In this document: in pieces, positions 53,793-62,366 of the stretch
Layout: each line of letters opens with the position of its first letter
Position numbering within the stretch: the stretch's first letter is position 1
NCBI GenBank assembly: GCA_028286395.1
Contig: JAQBRS010000001.1
Coordinates: 1-64,000 of the forward strand
DNA from: Candidatus Saccharimonadota bacterium
GTDB taxonomy: Bacteria; Patescibacteriota; Saccharimonadia; Saccharimonadales; Saccharimonadaceae
Length of the DNA stretch: 64,000 bases
Reading direction: 5' to 3'
Program-made: the position numbers and the translations under genes
The notes under the pieces: generated by a model
The model's database searches: none
What the model saw: only the letters and a program-made list of their open reading frames with translations
What the model was told of the DNA's origin: nothing

Positions 53793-53813
53793 GGAGGTAT
53801 TATAGACCTAAAT

Positions 53814-54536
53814 TTACTTTTTTCGTAGCAAATAGAATCGCTCTTGATTCCCTTTCGCACCAGCAACATCACTATCTCGTTTTGCTTGAATATGGAACAA
53901 CCCTTGCGTCCATAGTTCAAAGTCCCTTAAGATCTGGCGTCGGACAGCATCATTTTTAATAACGCCCTTATTCGTTTGGTCTTTACCTGCTTCAAACTGC
54001 GGTTTCACCATGGCAACAATCTGTGTGTTCTCGCCCGCCAGTTCACGTGCGATATGTGGCAGAATCTCACGAAGACTAATAAACGAGACGTCGATCACGA
54101 CAATGCCGGGCTTTTCTTTACGAAGGTAAAAATCACGAATATCAGTTTTTTCGTGCAGGCTAATTTGCGGGTGACCTTGCAGACTTGGGTGAAGCTGGTC
54201 GGTACCTACATCAACGGCGAACACTTTTTTTGCACCTCGTCGTAGTGAGAAGTCAGTAAATCCACCAGTACTACTGCCGACATCGAGAACAATTTTACCT
54301 CTAAAATCGAGTTTCAGAATTTGGGCAACACTCGCCAGTTTCAATCCCGCACGACTGACGTATTGTTCATCAACATCCATCTTAATCTGCGCGGTTGGTC
54401 CGACGAAAAAGCCCGGCTTTAAAATAAGTTGCCCGTTCACCGTTACTTTGCCGAGTTTAATAAAACTCTCGGCCTGCGAACGAGTCGGCACTAGTCCCCT
54501 GCGGGTCATTTCTGCATCAAGTCGTTTTTTATCCAT
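53814..54536 (-). CDS. tlyA: TlyA-family rRNA 2'-O-methyltransferase
   Basis: A 240-residue TlyA/RrmJ-fold protein. The N-terminal S4 RNA-binding domain (RLDAEMTRRGLVPTRSQAESFIKLGKVTVNG) is followed by a Rossmann methyltransferase with VLDVGSSTGGFTDFSLRRGA (SAM motif I), DVGTDQLHPSL, DVSFISL and AMVKPQFEAGKD (KDKE-type residues). TlyA methylates 16S and 23S rRNA cytidines in mycobacteria, where loss gives capreomycin resistance. The target here is inferred. It overlaps the 2H phosphoesterase gene by 8 bases. Confidence 0.9.
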   Translation of the reverse strand: MDKKRLDAEMTRRGLVPTRSQAESFIKLGKVTVNGQLILKPGFFVGPTAQIKMDVDEQYVSRAGLKLASVAQILKLDFRGKIVLDVGSSTGGFTDFSLRRGAKKVFAVDVGTDQLHPSLQGHPQISLHEKTDIRDFYLRKEKPGIVVIDVSFISLREILPHIARELAGENTQIVAMVKPQFEAGKDQTNKGVIKNDAVRRQILRDFELWTQGLFHIQAKRDSDVAGAKGNQERFYLLRKK

Positions 54537-55011
54537 TACGTTCGCCCTTCAACCGCATTTGATCACGGACAATCCAGGCAGCGCCTGATACTTTTTCAAC
54601 TATAGTGAAGCCCTCAATATGAATCTTTTGACCATCTGGAATATCACTATGTTCTTTCACGCTAATATGCGGAGCATACGGCTGGCGATACGTCGCATCA
54701 TGGGTTAAATTTCCCAAGGCGATGACGAGTTGAGCATGAAGGTGTTGCAACTCATCAGAATCTTCGATCCGTTTTACGGGAATCTCCAGTTTATCCCCAA
54801 ACATGTCGTCACCGGAAACAGTGACGTCAAACGGTGTCAGCGTATTCACGAGCTTACGTAGATCCACACCATACGCAGGGTCGTAAGCTTGCTTGAGTGG
54901 AGGGAATAATGTGATACGATGTGGCAGCATTTCTGCTGGATACTCCACGCTCGGATCAATAACATCAACAAAGAATGCCGGAAGAAATTTTACTGACTTC
55001 TCGGCAGACAT
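54529..55011 (-). CDS. 2H phosphoesterase (2'-5' RNA ligase-like) protein
   Basis: A 160-residue protein with two HxT/S motifs, HRITLFPP (near residue 31) and PHISVKE (near 115), at the spacing of the 2H phosphoesterase fold (LigT/ThpR-type). Members hydrolyse cyclic phosphodiesters or ligate RNA, and the substrate here is unknown. It lies 3 bases after efp and overlaps tlyA, so it is part of the rpsF-ssb-rpsR-efp transcription unit. Confidence 0.78.
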   Translation of the reverse strand: MSAEKSVKFLPAFFVDVIDPSVEYPAEMLPHRITLFPPLKQAYDPAYGVDLRKLVNTLTPFDVTVSGDDMFGDKLEIPVKRIEDSDELQHLHAQLVIALGNLTHDATYRQPYAPHISVKEHSDIPDGQKIHIEGFTIVEKVSGAAWIVRDQMRLKGERNG

Positions 55012-55014
55012 GCT

Positions 55015-55581
55015 TTACTTCTTTCGTTCGCGGTATGAACCGTTTTCGGTATCAACCGAGATAACATCACCCGTCTTAATGAAGGCAGGGACTTTAATCG
55101 TTAATCCAGTTTCAAGTGTCGCGTCTTTCAGGACGCTACTGGTCGTGTCGCCTTTTACGACGTCTTCAGAATACGTTACTTGAAGAAAAACGTTCTTTGG
55201 AAGCTCCACGTTAATCACGCGGCCGTCGAAGAACTGCAAACTGAGTTCGTCACCCTCTTTGAGGTACCCCTTGGCCTCGTCGACAACTTCAGCAGAAAGC
55301 TGGAATTGCTCAAATGTGGTTGGATCCATAAAGTAAAAGTCCGCACCGTCACTATACAAATATTGTACCTTCTGGCTATTCACTTCGGCGGTGTCGATCT
55401 TTTCCTGACCCTTAAAGGTCTTTGGAATGACTGACCCGTCAATCAAGTTCTTGATTTTGACGTTCACGATGCTTCCACCGCGACCCATGACTTTTTGGTT
55501 ATAGTCGATCACACGAAAAGGCTTGCCATCAATTTGCACGACGACACCTTTTTTAAGATCTGTAGGCTGGTAGTACGCCAT
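55015..55581 (-). CDS. efp: Elongation factor P, Arg34 type
   Basis: A 188-residue EF-P, which relieves ribosome stalling at polyproline. Three domains are complete: KOW-like N-domain (TDLKKGVVVQIDGKPFRVIDY), OB domain II, and the C-terminal OB (VPAFIKTGDVISVDTENGSYRERKK). The tip of the N-domain loop, usually Lys34 (lysylated in E. coli), is Arg34 in VMGRGGSIV. Rhamnosylated EF-Ps use Arg here, but no EarP gene is in the window. It lies 6 bases after rpsR. Confidence 0.95.
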   Translation of the reverse strand: MAYYQPTDLKKGVVVQIDGKPFRVIDYNQKVMGRGGSIVNVKIKNLIDGSVIPKTFKGQEKIDTAEVNSQKVQYLYSDGADFYFMDPTTFEQFQLSAEVVDEAKGYLKEGDELSLQFFDGRVINVELPKNVFLQVTYSEDVVKGDTTSSVLKDATLETGLTIKVPAFIKTGDVISVDTENGSYRERKK

Positions 55582-55587
55582 CGCAGG

Positions 55588-55788
55588 TTATCCCTGAGAT
55601 ACGAATGGTAGTAACGCGAGGTGACGAGCACGCTTGATAGCAGTCGCGAGTTGACGCTGTTGCTTTGCGCTAAGGCCAGTCTTACCGATTGGTTCGATCT
55701 GTCCGTAGATGTTGATGAAACGCTGCAGTGTTTTGACATCTTTGTAGTCAAAATATACAGGAGTATCTTTCTTTAGTCGTTTTGGCAT
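55588..55788 (-). CDS. rpsR: 30S ribosomal protein bS18
   Basis: A 66-residue bS18 ([49 protein letters not shown]), which pairs with bS6 on the 30S platform. In this window the gene order is rpsF-ssb-rpsR-efp, with no rplI. Confidence 0.95.
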   Translation of the reverse strand: MPKRLKKDTPVYFDYKDVKTLQRFINIYGQIEPIGKTGLSAKQQRQLATAIKRARHLALLPFVSQG

Positions 55789-55822
55789 TTCTTATTTCTC
55801 CTTAGAATTAGTCTAGATAGTT

Positions 55823-56275
55823 CTAGAATGGAATTTCACTTAAATCAATTGGTTTGTCTTCGATGTCTTCAATGACAACATCTTCAGATTTGCTCGAGTT
55901 ACTGGAACCTGAGCGAGGCGCTGATGAGCGAGGCGCACCGCCTTCGCTGTCACCGTTTGGACCGTCAAGGAAGGTAACGTCAGTTGCAGTCACTTCAACG
56001 CGTGAGCGCTTTTTACCGGTTTCTTTGTCATCCCAGCTATCTTGGCGAAGTCGTCCTTGAACGAGGACACGACGTCCTTTACCGAGGTATTGGATCACGA
56101 GATCACCGAGCTTTTCCCAAGCGGTGATTTCGAAAAAGTCAGCTGCATCACTATCACCACCGCGGTCAACAGCAATGCTGAAGCTAGCGATCGTCTTGCC
56201 ACCGGTAGTGGTTCGTTGTTCAGGATCGCGAGTAAGGCGGCCCATGAGGATTACTTGGTTGATACTCTTCGCCAT
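55823..56275 (-). CDS. ssb: Single-stranded DNA-binding protein
   Basis: A 150-residue SSB: an OB fold (NQVILMGRLTRDPEQRTTTGGKTIASFSIAVDR), a Gly/Ser-rich linker and the acidic partner-binding tip DLSEIPF. It binds ssDNA as a tetramer and recruits repair and replication enzymes. It sits between rpsF and rpsR as in most bacteria. Confidence 0.95.
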   Translation of the reverse strand: MAKSINQVILMGRLTRDPEQRTTTGGKTIASFSIAVDRGGDSDAADFFEITAWEKLGDLVIQYLGKGRRVLVQGRLRQDSWDDKETGKKRSRVEVTATDVTFLDGPNGDSEGGAPRSSAPRSGSSNSSKSEDVVIEDIEDKPIDLSEIPF

Positions 56276-56300
56276 AATTGTTTACTCCCCTTGTCCTAAT

Positions 56301-56657
56301 TTATTCTTTAGTCGTATCAGTTGTTGCGTCTTCAGTTGCCTGTGCTTGCTGTTCAGCGAGTGCTTTTCGAGCTTTCTCGTTTACAGTTACAAGAAGGTAA
56401 CGGAGGACTTCGTCAGTAATATTAAAGATGTTACTGATCTTGAGCGGCGCGTCTGCTGGAAGTGATACATCCATGTAGATGTAGACACCAAATTCTTCAC
56501 GACGAATTGGGTATGCAAGTTTTTTCTTACCCCAGTTATCTTCGCGAACAATTGTTCCGCCAGCGTTTTTAATGATGTCACGGACTTTCGTCAGTGGTGT
56601 TTCGAGATCTGCTTCCAGATCAGGGTGGATGAGAACGGTTAGTTCGTATTCCTTCAT
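56301..56657 (-). CDS. rpsF: 30S ribosomal protein bS6
   Basis: A 118-residue bS6 (MKEYELTVLIHPDLEADLE, then REDNWGKKKLAYPIRREEFGVYIYMD). It is the first gene of the rpsF-ssb-rpsR-efp unit. AAAGGAGAAGC precedes the ATG. The leader contains GACCGGAAACGGCCGG, which could be a site for autoregulation by bS6:bS18 as known in other bacteria. I did not verify the structure. Confidence 0.95.
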   Translation of the reverse strand: MKEYELTVLIHPDLEADLETPLTKVRDIIKNAGGTIVREDNWGKKKLAYPIRREEFGVYIYMDVSLPADAPLKISNIFNITDEVLRYLLVTVNEKARKALAEQQAQATEDATTDTTKE

Positions 56658-56742
56658 GCTTCTCCTTTTGGGATCCGGCCGTTTCCGGTCGAATGCTTAT
56701 ACTTCTCTTAAGTTCATATAAGCTTGAGTTATTATCTCTGTT

Positions 56743-56771
56743 ATTATACCGTAACTCACCCTTTTCGGCAA
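56743..56771 (-). promoter_or_regulatory. rpsF operon promoter
   Basis: TTGCCG (56766-56771), 17 bases, TATAAT (56743-56748) on the minus strand. The leader is about 80 nt and includes the CCGG-rich hairpin just before the rpsF ribosome binding site. Confidence 0.8.
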
Positions 56772-56810
56772 GGTGTCGATCACCGGTCACCTACATCTAG
56801 ATTACTCATC

Positions 56811-56836
56811 AAAAAGAGCCGGTACAATGCCGACTC
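56811..56836 (-). terminator. ftsK terminator
   Basis: On the minus strand GAGTCGG-CATTGTA-CCGGCTC is followed by TTTTTGATG. Confidence 0.75.
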
Positions 56837-56862
56837 ATTTTTGGTTAACGTTCATGTAAGAA

Positions 56863-59139
56863 TTACCCGAGATCGTCACCATTAATATCGGTTGAACCAT
56901 CAGGTGTACGAGCGCCAAAGACATCATCGAAGCTGCTTACAAGGACGTCTCGAGGCCGTGCGCCGTCCGCAGGACCAATGATCCCCTGTTCTTCCATGTT
57001 TTCAATCAAGCGGGCTGCACGGGCGTAGCCAACACGTAGGCGGCGTTGCAACAGGCTGGCACTGGCTTTACCTGCGTCAATCACGACACGGACAGCGTCG
57101 CGATACATGTCGTCGTCACCATCGCCGTCTCGGTCGAAGTCCATCACCACACCGCCCTTACCATTAAGGACAACTGGCATACTGACCACTTCGTCGTTGT
57201 ACTGTGGAGGAGATTGCGCACGGAGGTGATCAGAAATCTTCACAACTTCTTCATCGGTTACCCAAGCACCTTGGATACGCTTTGGCTTGCTCATGGAAGG
57301 CGTCAGCATCAGCATGTCACCTTGTCCTAGGAGTTTCTCTGCACCAACTTGGTCGAGAATCGTTCGAGAGTCAATTTGAGATGCTACCGTAAAGGCAATA
57401 CGGGCCGGCACGTTGGCCTTGATCAGACCAGTAATGACATCGACGGATGGACGTTGCGTTGCAAGCACCAAGTGAATACCGACAGCACGAGCCTTTTGGG
57501 CAAGACGGACGATCAAGGCTTCAACGTCACGAGACGCAACCATCATCAGGTCGGCCAACTCATCGATCACGATCACGATGTATGGCATTGCGCCGTCTTG
57601 GTGTTCTTGTGGAATGCCGTCTTCGTCAGCAATCGTAATTTTCTTTGATCCTGACTGAACCAAATTGTTATACGTCCCAATATCGCGAACCTTGTGTGAG
57701 GCAAGCAACTTGTAGCGTCGCTCCATCTCGTTCACTGCCCACTTGAGGGCGCTGATTGTCTTCTCAGGTTCATTGATGACAGGGGTTAAAAGGTGCGGAA
57801 TATCTTCATATGGCGCCATTTCGACTTGCTTTGGGTCGACCAGAATCAGCTTCATTTCACTTGGGCTGTTATGGTACAAAAGGCTGGTGAGCAAGGTATT
57901 AATCATGACCGACTTACCCGAACCAGTTTGACCAGCGATCAAAAGGTGGGGCATCTTGTTGAGTTCACCGAGCGTTGCTTGGCCGGAAATATCTTTACCA
58001 ATCGCGAACTTAAGTGGCTCGTTATCAGCTTTCCACTGCGGACTGGTAAGAATCGAGTGCAAGCGCACATCGGCTGCTTTGCGGTTTGGCACTTCGATAC
58101 CAACGGCTTTTTGGCCAGGAATTGGCGCTTCGATACGAAGGCTCTGGGCCGCGAGGTTCAGCGCAATGTTGGTTTCAAGCTGCGTAATACGCGTCAACTT
58201 CACTCCTGAAGGTGGCTTCAAGGTGTACTGTGTCACCTTAGGACCAATGTTGGCACCTTCCATGTCGACATCAATATTGAATTCGCTTAACGTGTCTTTA
58301 ATAATCTGAGCGTTCTGTTGGACATCGCCGGCATCGGCAGGAGATTGTTTCTTTTCAAGGAGGTCGACCGAGGGAGCTTCCCAGTTGGGGTCGCTGACAG
58401 TCATAAGCGCCGCACGATCTTCGGCAGCCTTATCACGTGGTGTTGAGCCCTTGAGGCTTGAGAGTCGAGATTGTCGCTTCTCATCTTCGTCCATGGTTGG
58501 CACGCCGGCGTTTAACTTGAAGTCAGCAGCTAGTGTTGATCGTGCAGGCGCATCAAGTGCGGCCGCATTACGCATGACTTTGACATTGGCCTCTTGTTCG
58601 CTGGTATCACGACGAGTTAACTGCCAGATCTTCTTGATAATCGTAATCGGTGACACACGAATAATAAACAATGCCGTGATAAAGATCAGAAGGATATAGA
58701 CGAATGCAGCAACACCCATATTGACGAGCATCAACATACCGCTGTTGACAGTATCACCAACGAAACCACCAGTGGTCTTGCCGTCAGCGTTCTTTAAAAG
58801 CCCAAATAATCCTGCGAACCATACTAATGAGACAACAGTCGCGAATTTCATGACAAACGGCAAACGGTTATCTTCGGCACGGAAGATCTCAACCGCAACG
58901 TAGATGAACACCAATGGCACCACGTAGGTTGCGTAACCAATCGTATTAAGTGCGGCCGTGTTAAGCCAATCGAGGATCGGTCCCCCAATATGGAACCAGC
59001 TTAAGATAAGAATCAACGAAAACGCAATTAAGAAGAGTGCGCCAACTTGCGCCCAGAAACCCTGTGGCAGCGCATGTTGCGGTGCTTGTGGCGCTGATCT
59101 TTTCCTACTATGAGAGCTTCGTTTTTTTCTTTTTGCCAT
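56863..59139 (-). CDS. ftsK: DNA translocase FtsK
   Basis: A 758-residue FtsK/SpoIIIE, which pumps DNA through the closing septum and activates Xer recombination. Four N-terminal helices (residues 25-180) lead into a short charged linker. The alpha-beta RecA-like motor has Walker A GQTGSGKSVMINTLL, IVIVIDELADLMMVA (Walker B) and LVLATQRPSVDVITGLIKANVPARI. The gamma winged-helix (LLQRRLRVGYARAARLIENMEEQGIIGPADG) that reads KOPS-like sequences is present. The very basic N-terminus (MAKRKKRSSHSRKRS) is unusual but plausible. Confidence 0.96.
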   Translation of the reverse strand: MAKRKKRSSHSRKRSAPQAPQHALPQGFWAQVGALFLIAFSLILILSWFHIGGPILDWLNTAALNTIGYATYVVPLVFIYVAVEIFRAEDNRLPFVMKFATVVSLVWFAGLFGLLKNADGKTTGGFVGDTVNSGMLMLVNMGVAAFVYILLIFITALFIIRVSPITIIKKIWQLTRRDTSEQEANVKVMRNAAALDAPARSTLAADFKLNAGVPTMDEDEKRQSRLSSLKGSTPRDKAAEDRAALMTVSDPNWEAPSVDLLEKKQSPADAGDVQQNAQIIKDTLSEFNIDVDMEGANIGPKVTQYTLKPPSGVKLTRITQLETNIALNLAAQSLRIEAPIPGQKAVGIEVPNRKAADVRLHSILTSPQWKADNEPLKFAIGKDISGQATLGELNKMPHLLIAGQTGSGKSVMINTLLTSLLYHNSPSEMKLILVDPKQVEMAPYEDIPHLLTPVINEPEKTISALKWAVNEMERRYKLLASHKVRDIGTYNNLVQSGSKKITIADEDGIPQEHQDGAMPYIVIVIDELADLMMVASRDVEALIVRLAQKARAVGIHLVLATQRPSVDVITGLIKANVPARIAFTVASQIDSRTILDQVGAEKLLGQGDMLMLTPSMSKPKRIQGAWVTDEEVVKISDHLRAQSPPQYNDEVVSMPVVLNGKGGVVMDFDRDGDGDDDMYRDAVRVVIDAGKASASLLQRRLRVGYARAARLIENMEEQGIIGPADGARPRDVLVSSFDDVFGARTPDGSTDINGDDLG

Positions 59140-59183
59140 AATCTTTATATTATATGCGGTTCTACCCGCTTTTCCTGAATGAT

Positions 59184-59212
59184 ATTATAGCAAAATTTAC
59201 TACATTTTGCAA
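59184..59212 (-). promoter_or_regulatory. ftsK promoter
   Basis: TTGCAA (59207-59212), 17 bases ending in TGC, TATAAT (59184-59189) on the minus strand. A second TATAAT (59149-59154) lies 9 bases before the ATG and could give a near-leaderless form. Confidence 0.75.
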
Positions 59213-59241
59213 GAGGCTTATGGTTGCACGCATCTGTGTAC

Positions 59242-59270
59242 AAAAAAGCCCCGCAGATGCAGGGCTTTTT
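59242..59270 (-). terminator. RNase J gene terminator
   Basis: On the minus strand AAAAAGCCC and GGGGCTTTTTT enclose a short loop. It lies just past the RNase J stop, between that gene and the ftsK promoter. Confidence 0.85.
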
Positions 59271-59284
59271 ATCAATGGCGTCGA

Positions 59285-61558
59285 CTAGTAGCCGCGAGCG
59301 TCAGGAATTTTCTTCGGCTCGTTTGCTTCCGTGTCAGGTACCTGAGGCGCTGGGAAAGATTTTGTCTCAAGCCCAAGTGCTTCAACCGCAGGAGGCACAG
59401 GAACAGGAGTCTGCTGGCCTTGGCGTCGATCAGGACGAGGGCCATTGTTGTTTCCGCCGTTACGCCCCTGTTGGTGACGAGGGCCTTGGCCGTCATTTTG
59501 TGGCTGGCCGTCAGCGTTTTCACCAGAGCGTTGTGGCTTTGTGCCGCCACCGCCACCACCACCGATTTCGTTAATCACAGGGATCACGATTGGTGTTCGG
59601 CGAGTTTGGTCGTAGAGGACATGCGTTAACTCATCCTTAATTTCTTTCTTAACCGTATCAAGATCAACGCGGCGACCATTAAAGGTTCGTGCGACTTTTT
59701 GCTTTAAGTACTGGCGGATAATGCCCATCAGCTCTTCACTATCACGCAAGTAGATGAATCCACGAGAGATAATGTCAGGGCTGGTAAGGAGACGTCCGCT
59801 TCCCTTTGAAACGGTAAGGATCACGACGAACATACCTTCGGTTGCCATGTGAATACGGTCTTTAAGAACGACTTCTGACACAATTGCGCCAGAATCATCG
59901 TACATGACACCACCGACAGGAACACGCCCGGCTTTCTTTGCGCCTTCAGACGTAATTTCAATGACGTCACCACTGTCACACACAAAGATGTTGTGGCGTG
60001 GGATGCCTGCTTCTTTTTCAGCAAGTTCAGCGTTGTGAACCAACATGTGGAACTCACCGTGAATTGGAATGTAGTACTTTGGATTCAAAGCATTGATCAG
60101 CTTAACATGGTCATCGTAGTACCCGTGTCCAGAAAGGTGGAGCGGGCCAATACCGGTGAGGTGAGTCTTGCCGTTTTGAATAACGCCACTCCCTTCACGC
60201 ATCAGACCGTCAACCGTACGAACAACGTTCTTTTCGTTACCAGGAATCGCGTTTGAGCTAAAGACGATAATGTCAGTACTCTTAATCTTGATAAACTTGT
60301 GTGATCCGGATGCCATACGGTTAAGCACGGCGCTGAACTCACCTTGTGAACCAGTACAGACGATGGTGACTTTTCCGTCAGGGAGTTTAATGATGTCTTC
60401 CATCTTAACGATCACGTCCTTAGGGACTTTGATCATGCCAGTACGGAGGGCGACTTCAACGTTTTGAATCATGCTGTATCCAGCGAAGGCAACCTTACGG
60501 TCGTGCTTCTTTGCTTCGTCGAGAATGACTTGCATACGGTGGATTTGGCTAGAGAAACAACTAAGAACGAGGCGGCTTTCAGGATATTTGTCCATAACCT
60601 GCCCCATGCTCTCTTGGATGTCGAACTCACCGTGAGTGTGTCCACCTTCAGATTCACAGTTCGTCGATTCGTTCATAAGCATCAAGATACCTTCTTTTGA
60701 AGCAATCTCGGTCAAACGTTCGAGGTCAAACTTTTTGCCATCAACAGGAGCTTCTTCGAAACGCCAGTCACCTGTGTCGACAACAACACCAAGCGGTGTT
60801 CGGACGACAACTGCAGTTGCATCAGGGATTGAGTGGTTCACGCGAACGAGTTCGATACTAAAGCTGTCACCAAGTTGCACACGTTCGTGCGCTTCCGGGT
60901 CAAGAATGATGTATTCAGGTTCGTAGCCCGAGGTTGCCTCTTCCATTGTCTTTTGGACCATGGCGAGGGTAAATTTACTTCCGTAAACAGGTGCAGGAAT
61001 CTTGTCGATAATGTGACGGAATGCACCAATGTGGTCGAGGTGTCCGTGAGTAAAGACAATTCCGCGAATCTTGTGCTTGTTCTCTTGAAGGTAGGTCGTA
61101 TCAGGAATAATGTAGTTAATACCTGGGTAGTCTGAGCCTGGGAATAAGAATCCCATATCGATTACCACGATGTCATTATCGTATTCGATCGCCATCATGT
61201 TCTTGCCGATACCCATTTCACCGAGTCCGCCAAGAGGAATGATACGAAGCTTTGGCCCATTTGTACGAGGTGCCTTCTTTTGATCAGCAAGGCTGTATTG
61301 GCGGCCATCGTAGCCGTTAAAAACAGATTTGTTTACTGGGATGTTAATGATGTGCTGTGACGCACGAAGGTTAACCCCTTCTGAGGTACGTCGTTGTGCA
61401 CGAAAGACTTCACCACGGCGAGTTTGTGTCCCTGCAAGAACGGTGTTGTTCTGCTTTGGACGTTGGTTGTTGTTATTGTTCCCGTTGTTGTTACCGTTTC
61501 GGGGCGGTTGTTTTGAGGTGTCGTCAGCTTGTGGCGCACCGAGTCTTTGTTGACCCAT
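59285..61558 (-). CDS. rnj: Ribonuclease J
   Basis: A 757-residue metallo-beta-lactamase/beta-CASP nuclease with 5'-3' exo and endo activity in mRNA decay and rRNA maturation. It has GLGEMGIGKNMMAIEY, HGHLDHIGAFRH (zinc site), VDTGDWRFEEAPVDGK, GSQGEFSAVLNRMASG and LHLSGHGYYDD. It is longer than typical RNase J (about 555 residues): an Asn/Gln-rich N-terminal extension of about 100 residues and a C-terminal tail of about 100 residues with a seven-glycine run and RPDRRQGQQ-type segments. Both are likely disordered RNA- or partner-binding regions. AAGGAG precedes the ATG. Confidence 0.95.
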   Translation of the reverse strand: MGQQRLGAPQADDTSKQPPRNGNNNGNNNNNQRPKQNNTVLAGTQTRRGEVFRAQRRTSEGVNLRASQHIINIPVNKSVFNGYDGRQYSLADQKKAPRTNGPKLRIIPLGGLGEMGIGKNMMAIEYDNDIVVIDMGFLFPGSDYPGINYIIPDTTYLQENKHKIRGIVFTHGHLDHIGAFRHIIDKIPAPVYGSKFTLAMVQKTMEEATSGYEPEYIILDPEAHERVQLGDSFSIELVRVNHSIPDATAVVVRTPLGVVVDTGDWRFEEAPVDGKKFDLERLTEIASKEGILMLMNESTNCESEGGHTHGEFDIQESMGQVMDKYPESRLVLSCFSSQIHRMQVILDEAKKHDRKVAFAGYSMIQNVEVALRTGMIKVPKDVIVKMEDIIKLPDGKVTIVCTGSQGEFSAVLNRMASGSHKFIKIKSTDIIVFSSNAIPGNEKNVVRTVDGLMREGSGVIQNGKTHLTGIGPLHLSGHGYYDDHVKLINALNPKYYIPIHGEFHMLVHNAELAEKEAGIPRHNIFVCDSGDVIEITSEGAKKAGRVPVGGVMYDDSGAIVSEVVLKDRIHMATEGMFVVILTVSKGSGRLLTSPDIISRGFIYLRDSEELMGIIRQYLKQKVARTFNGRRVDLDTVKKEIKDELTHVLYDQTRRTPIVIPVINEIGGGGGGGTKPQRSGENADGQPQNDGQGPRHQQGRNGGNNNGPRPDRRQGQQTPVPVPPAVEALGLETKSFPAPQVPDTEANEPKKIPDARGY

Positions 61559-61678
61559 ATGTGTTTATTCTCCTTTATGAAAATAATTTCTTTGTTCATT
61601 TAAATGTTGTTACAAATTCAAGTTCGAGAGGTGTGAGTGGCGGTAAATTATTACGTCCCTCTCTGTTCAAGTGGTCTT

Positions 61679-61707
61679 AGTATACCAAACTACCCACCGG
61701 ATTGCAA
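61679..61707 (-). promoter_or_regulatory. RNase J promoter
   Basis: TTGCAA (61702-61707), 17 bases, TATACT (61679-61684) on the minus strand, giving a leader of about 115 nt. Confidence 0.75.
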
Positions 61708-61715
61708 TCATATAA

Positions 61716-61744
61716 TTGACTTTATATCGTTAAAGTGTTATAAT
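61716..61744 (+). promoter_or_regulatory. Promoter of the GC-rich orphan gene
   Basis: TTGACT (61716-61721), 17 bases, TATAAT (61739-61744), pointing right. Together with the RNase J promoter it forms a back-to-back pair 9 bases apart. Confidence 0.8.
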
Positions 61745-61808
61745 CTAGGTATAACTATGACGCCCACCACCCCGGTGAGAGCGCAAGTGAACCTGTTAGG
61801 ACAACAAA

Positions 61809-62363
61809 GTGAGTCAGGAAACGCTACATGGTCTACTCGGCTGGTTTTTAATCGTTGCGTCGATCTGGATGACCTGTCTGGCCTTGCAACAAGTGGCCCT
61901 GCTTGCGCTTCGGTTGGTGAGAACCATTCGGACGCTGAGTGGACGTCGCTTGAACAAGATCAAGCAGAAGTTCAGCGACGAAGAGGATCGCATTGGCGAA
62001 GAGGTCGAACCCATGTTCGAACTCTGGTGGAGCGAGATCGGCAAGAAGATCGTCGAAAACAGCCCAAGCCTCTACGAGAATGTCGTCTTGCCTCCAGGTA
62101 TCGACGAGATTCCCGAGCAGGTGAAAGCGATGGTGGCGGGCCCAGCCCTCCACTTCATCTCGCAGAGCGCCCAGGAGTTCGCCATCCACCTCGCAAGCAA
62201 GCCGTCACACGACGCCTTCATCGAGGAGGTACGTCGTATCGACAGCAAGATGGCAGCCTCCTATTTGGAGCAGTATGAGATGCACCTAGACGAGCACCGC
62301 AGTCAGCTGGCAGATCTCGGTATCAACATCGCCGAGTTCGAGGCGCAGTTCAGCGCCGCCTAG
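61809..62363 (+). CDS. GC-rich single-pass membrane protein of unknown function
   Basis: A 184-residue protein from a GTG start (AGGA nine bases upstream). It has one N-terminal helix (LLGWFLIVASIWMTCLALQQVALLAL), then an acidic, helical domain (KQKFSDEEDRIGEEVEPMFELWWSEIGKKIV). I recognise no family. The coding region is clearly richer in GC, with many C/G third positions, than all neighbouring genes, which suggests recent acquisition. The overlapping frame (61637-62278) is Arg/Ser rich and looks like a shadow, although an ATG of that frame (61757) lies close to the promoter. Confidence 0.65.
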   Translation: MSQETLHGLLGWFLIVASIWMTCLALQQVALLALRLVRTIRTLSGRRLNKIKQKFSDEEDRIGEEVEPMFELWWSEIGKKIVENSPSLYENVVLPPGIDEIPEQVKAMVAGPALHFISQSAQEFAIHLASKPSHDAFIEEVRRIDSKMAASYLEQYEMHLDEHRSQLADLGINIAEFEAQFSAA

Positions 62364-62366
62364 GAT

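Noticed and set aside
61637-62278. 213-codon ORF overlapping the GC-rich orphan gene
   Set aside because: Arg/Ser/Gly-rich composition typical of an off-frame reading of GC-rich DNA. The 61809 frame has a membrane helix and natural protein composition. The ATG at 61757 near the promoter keeps a small doubt.
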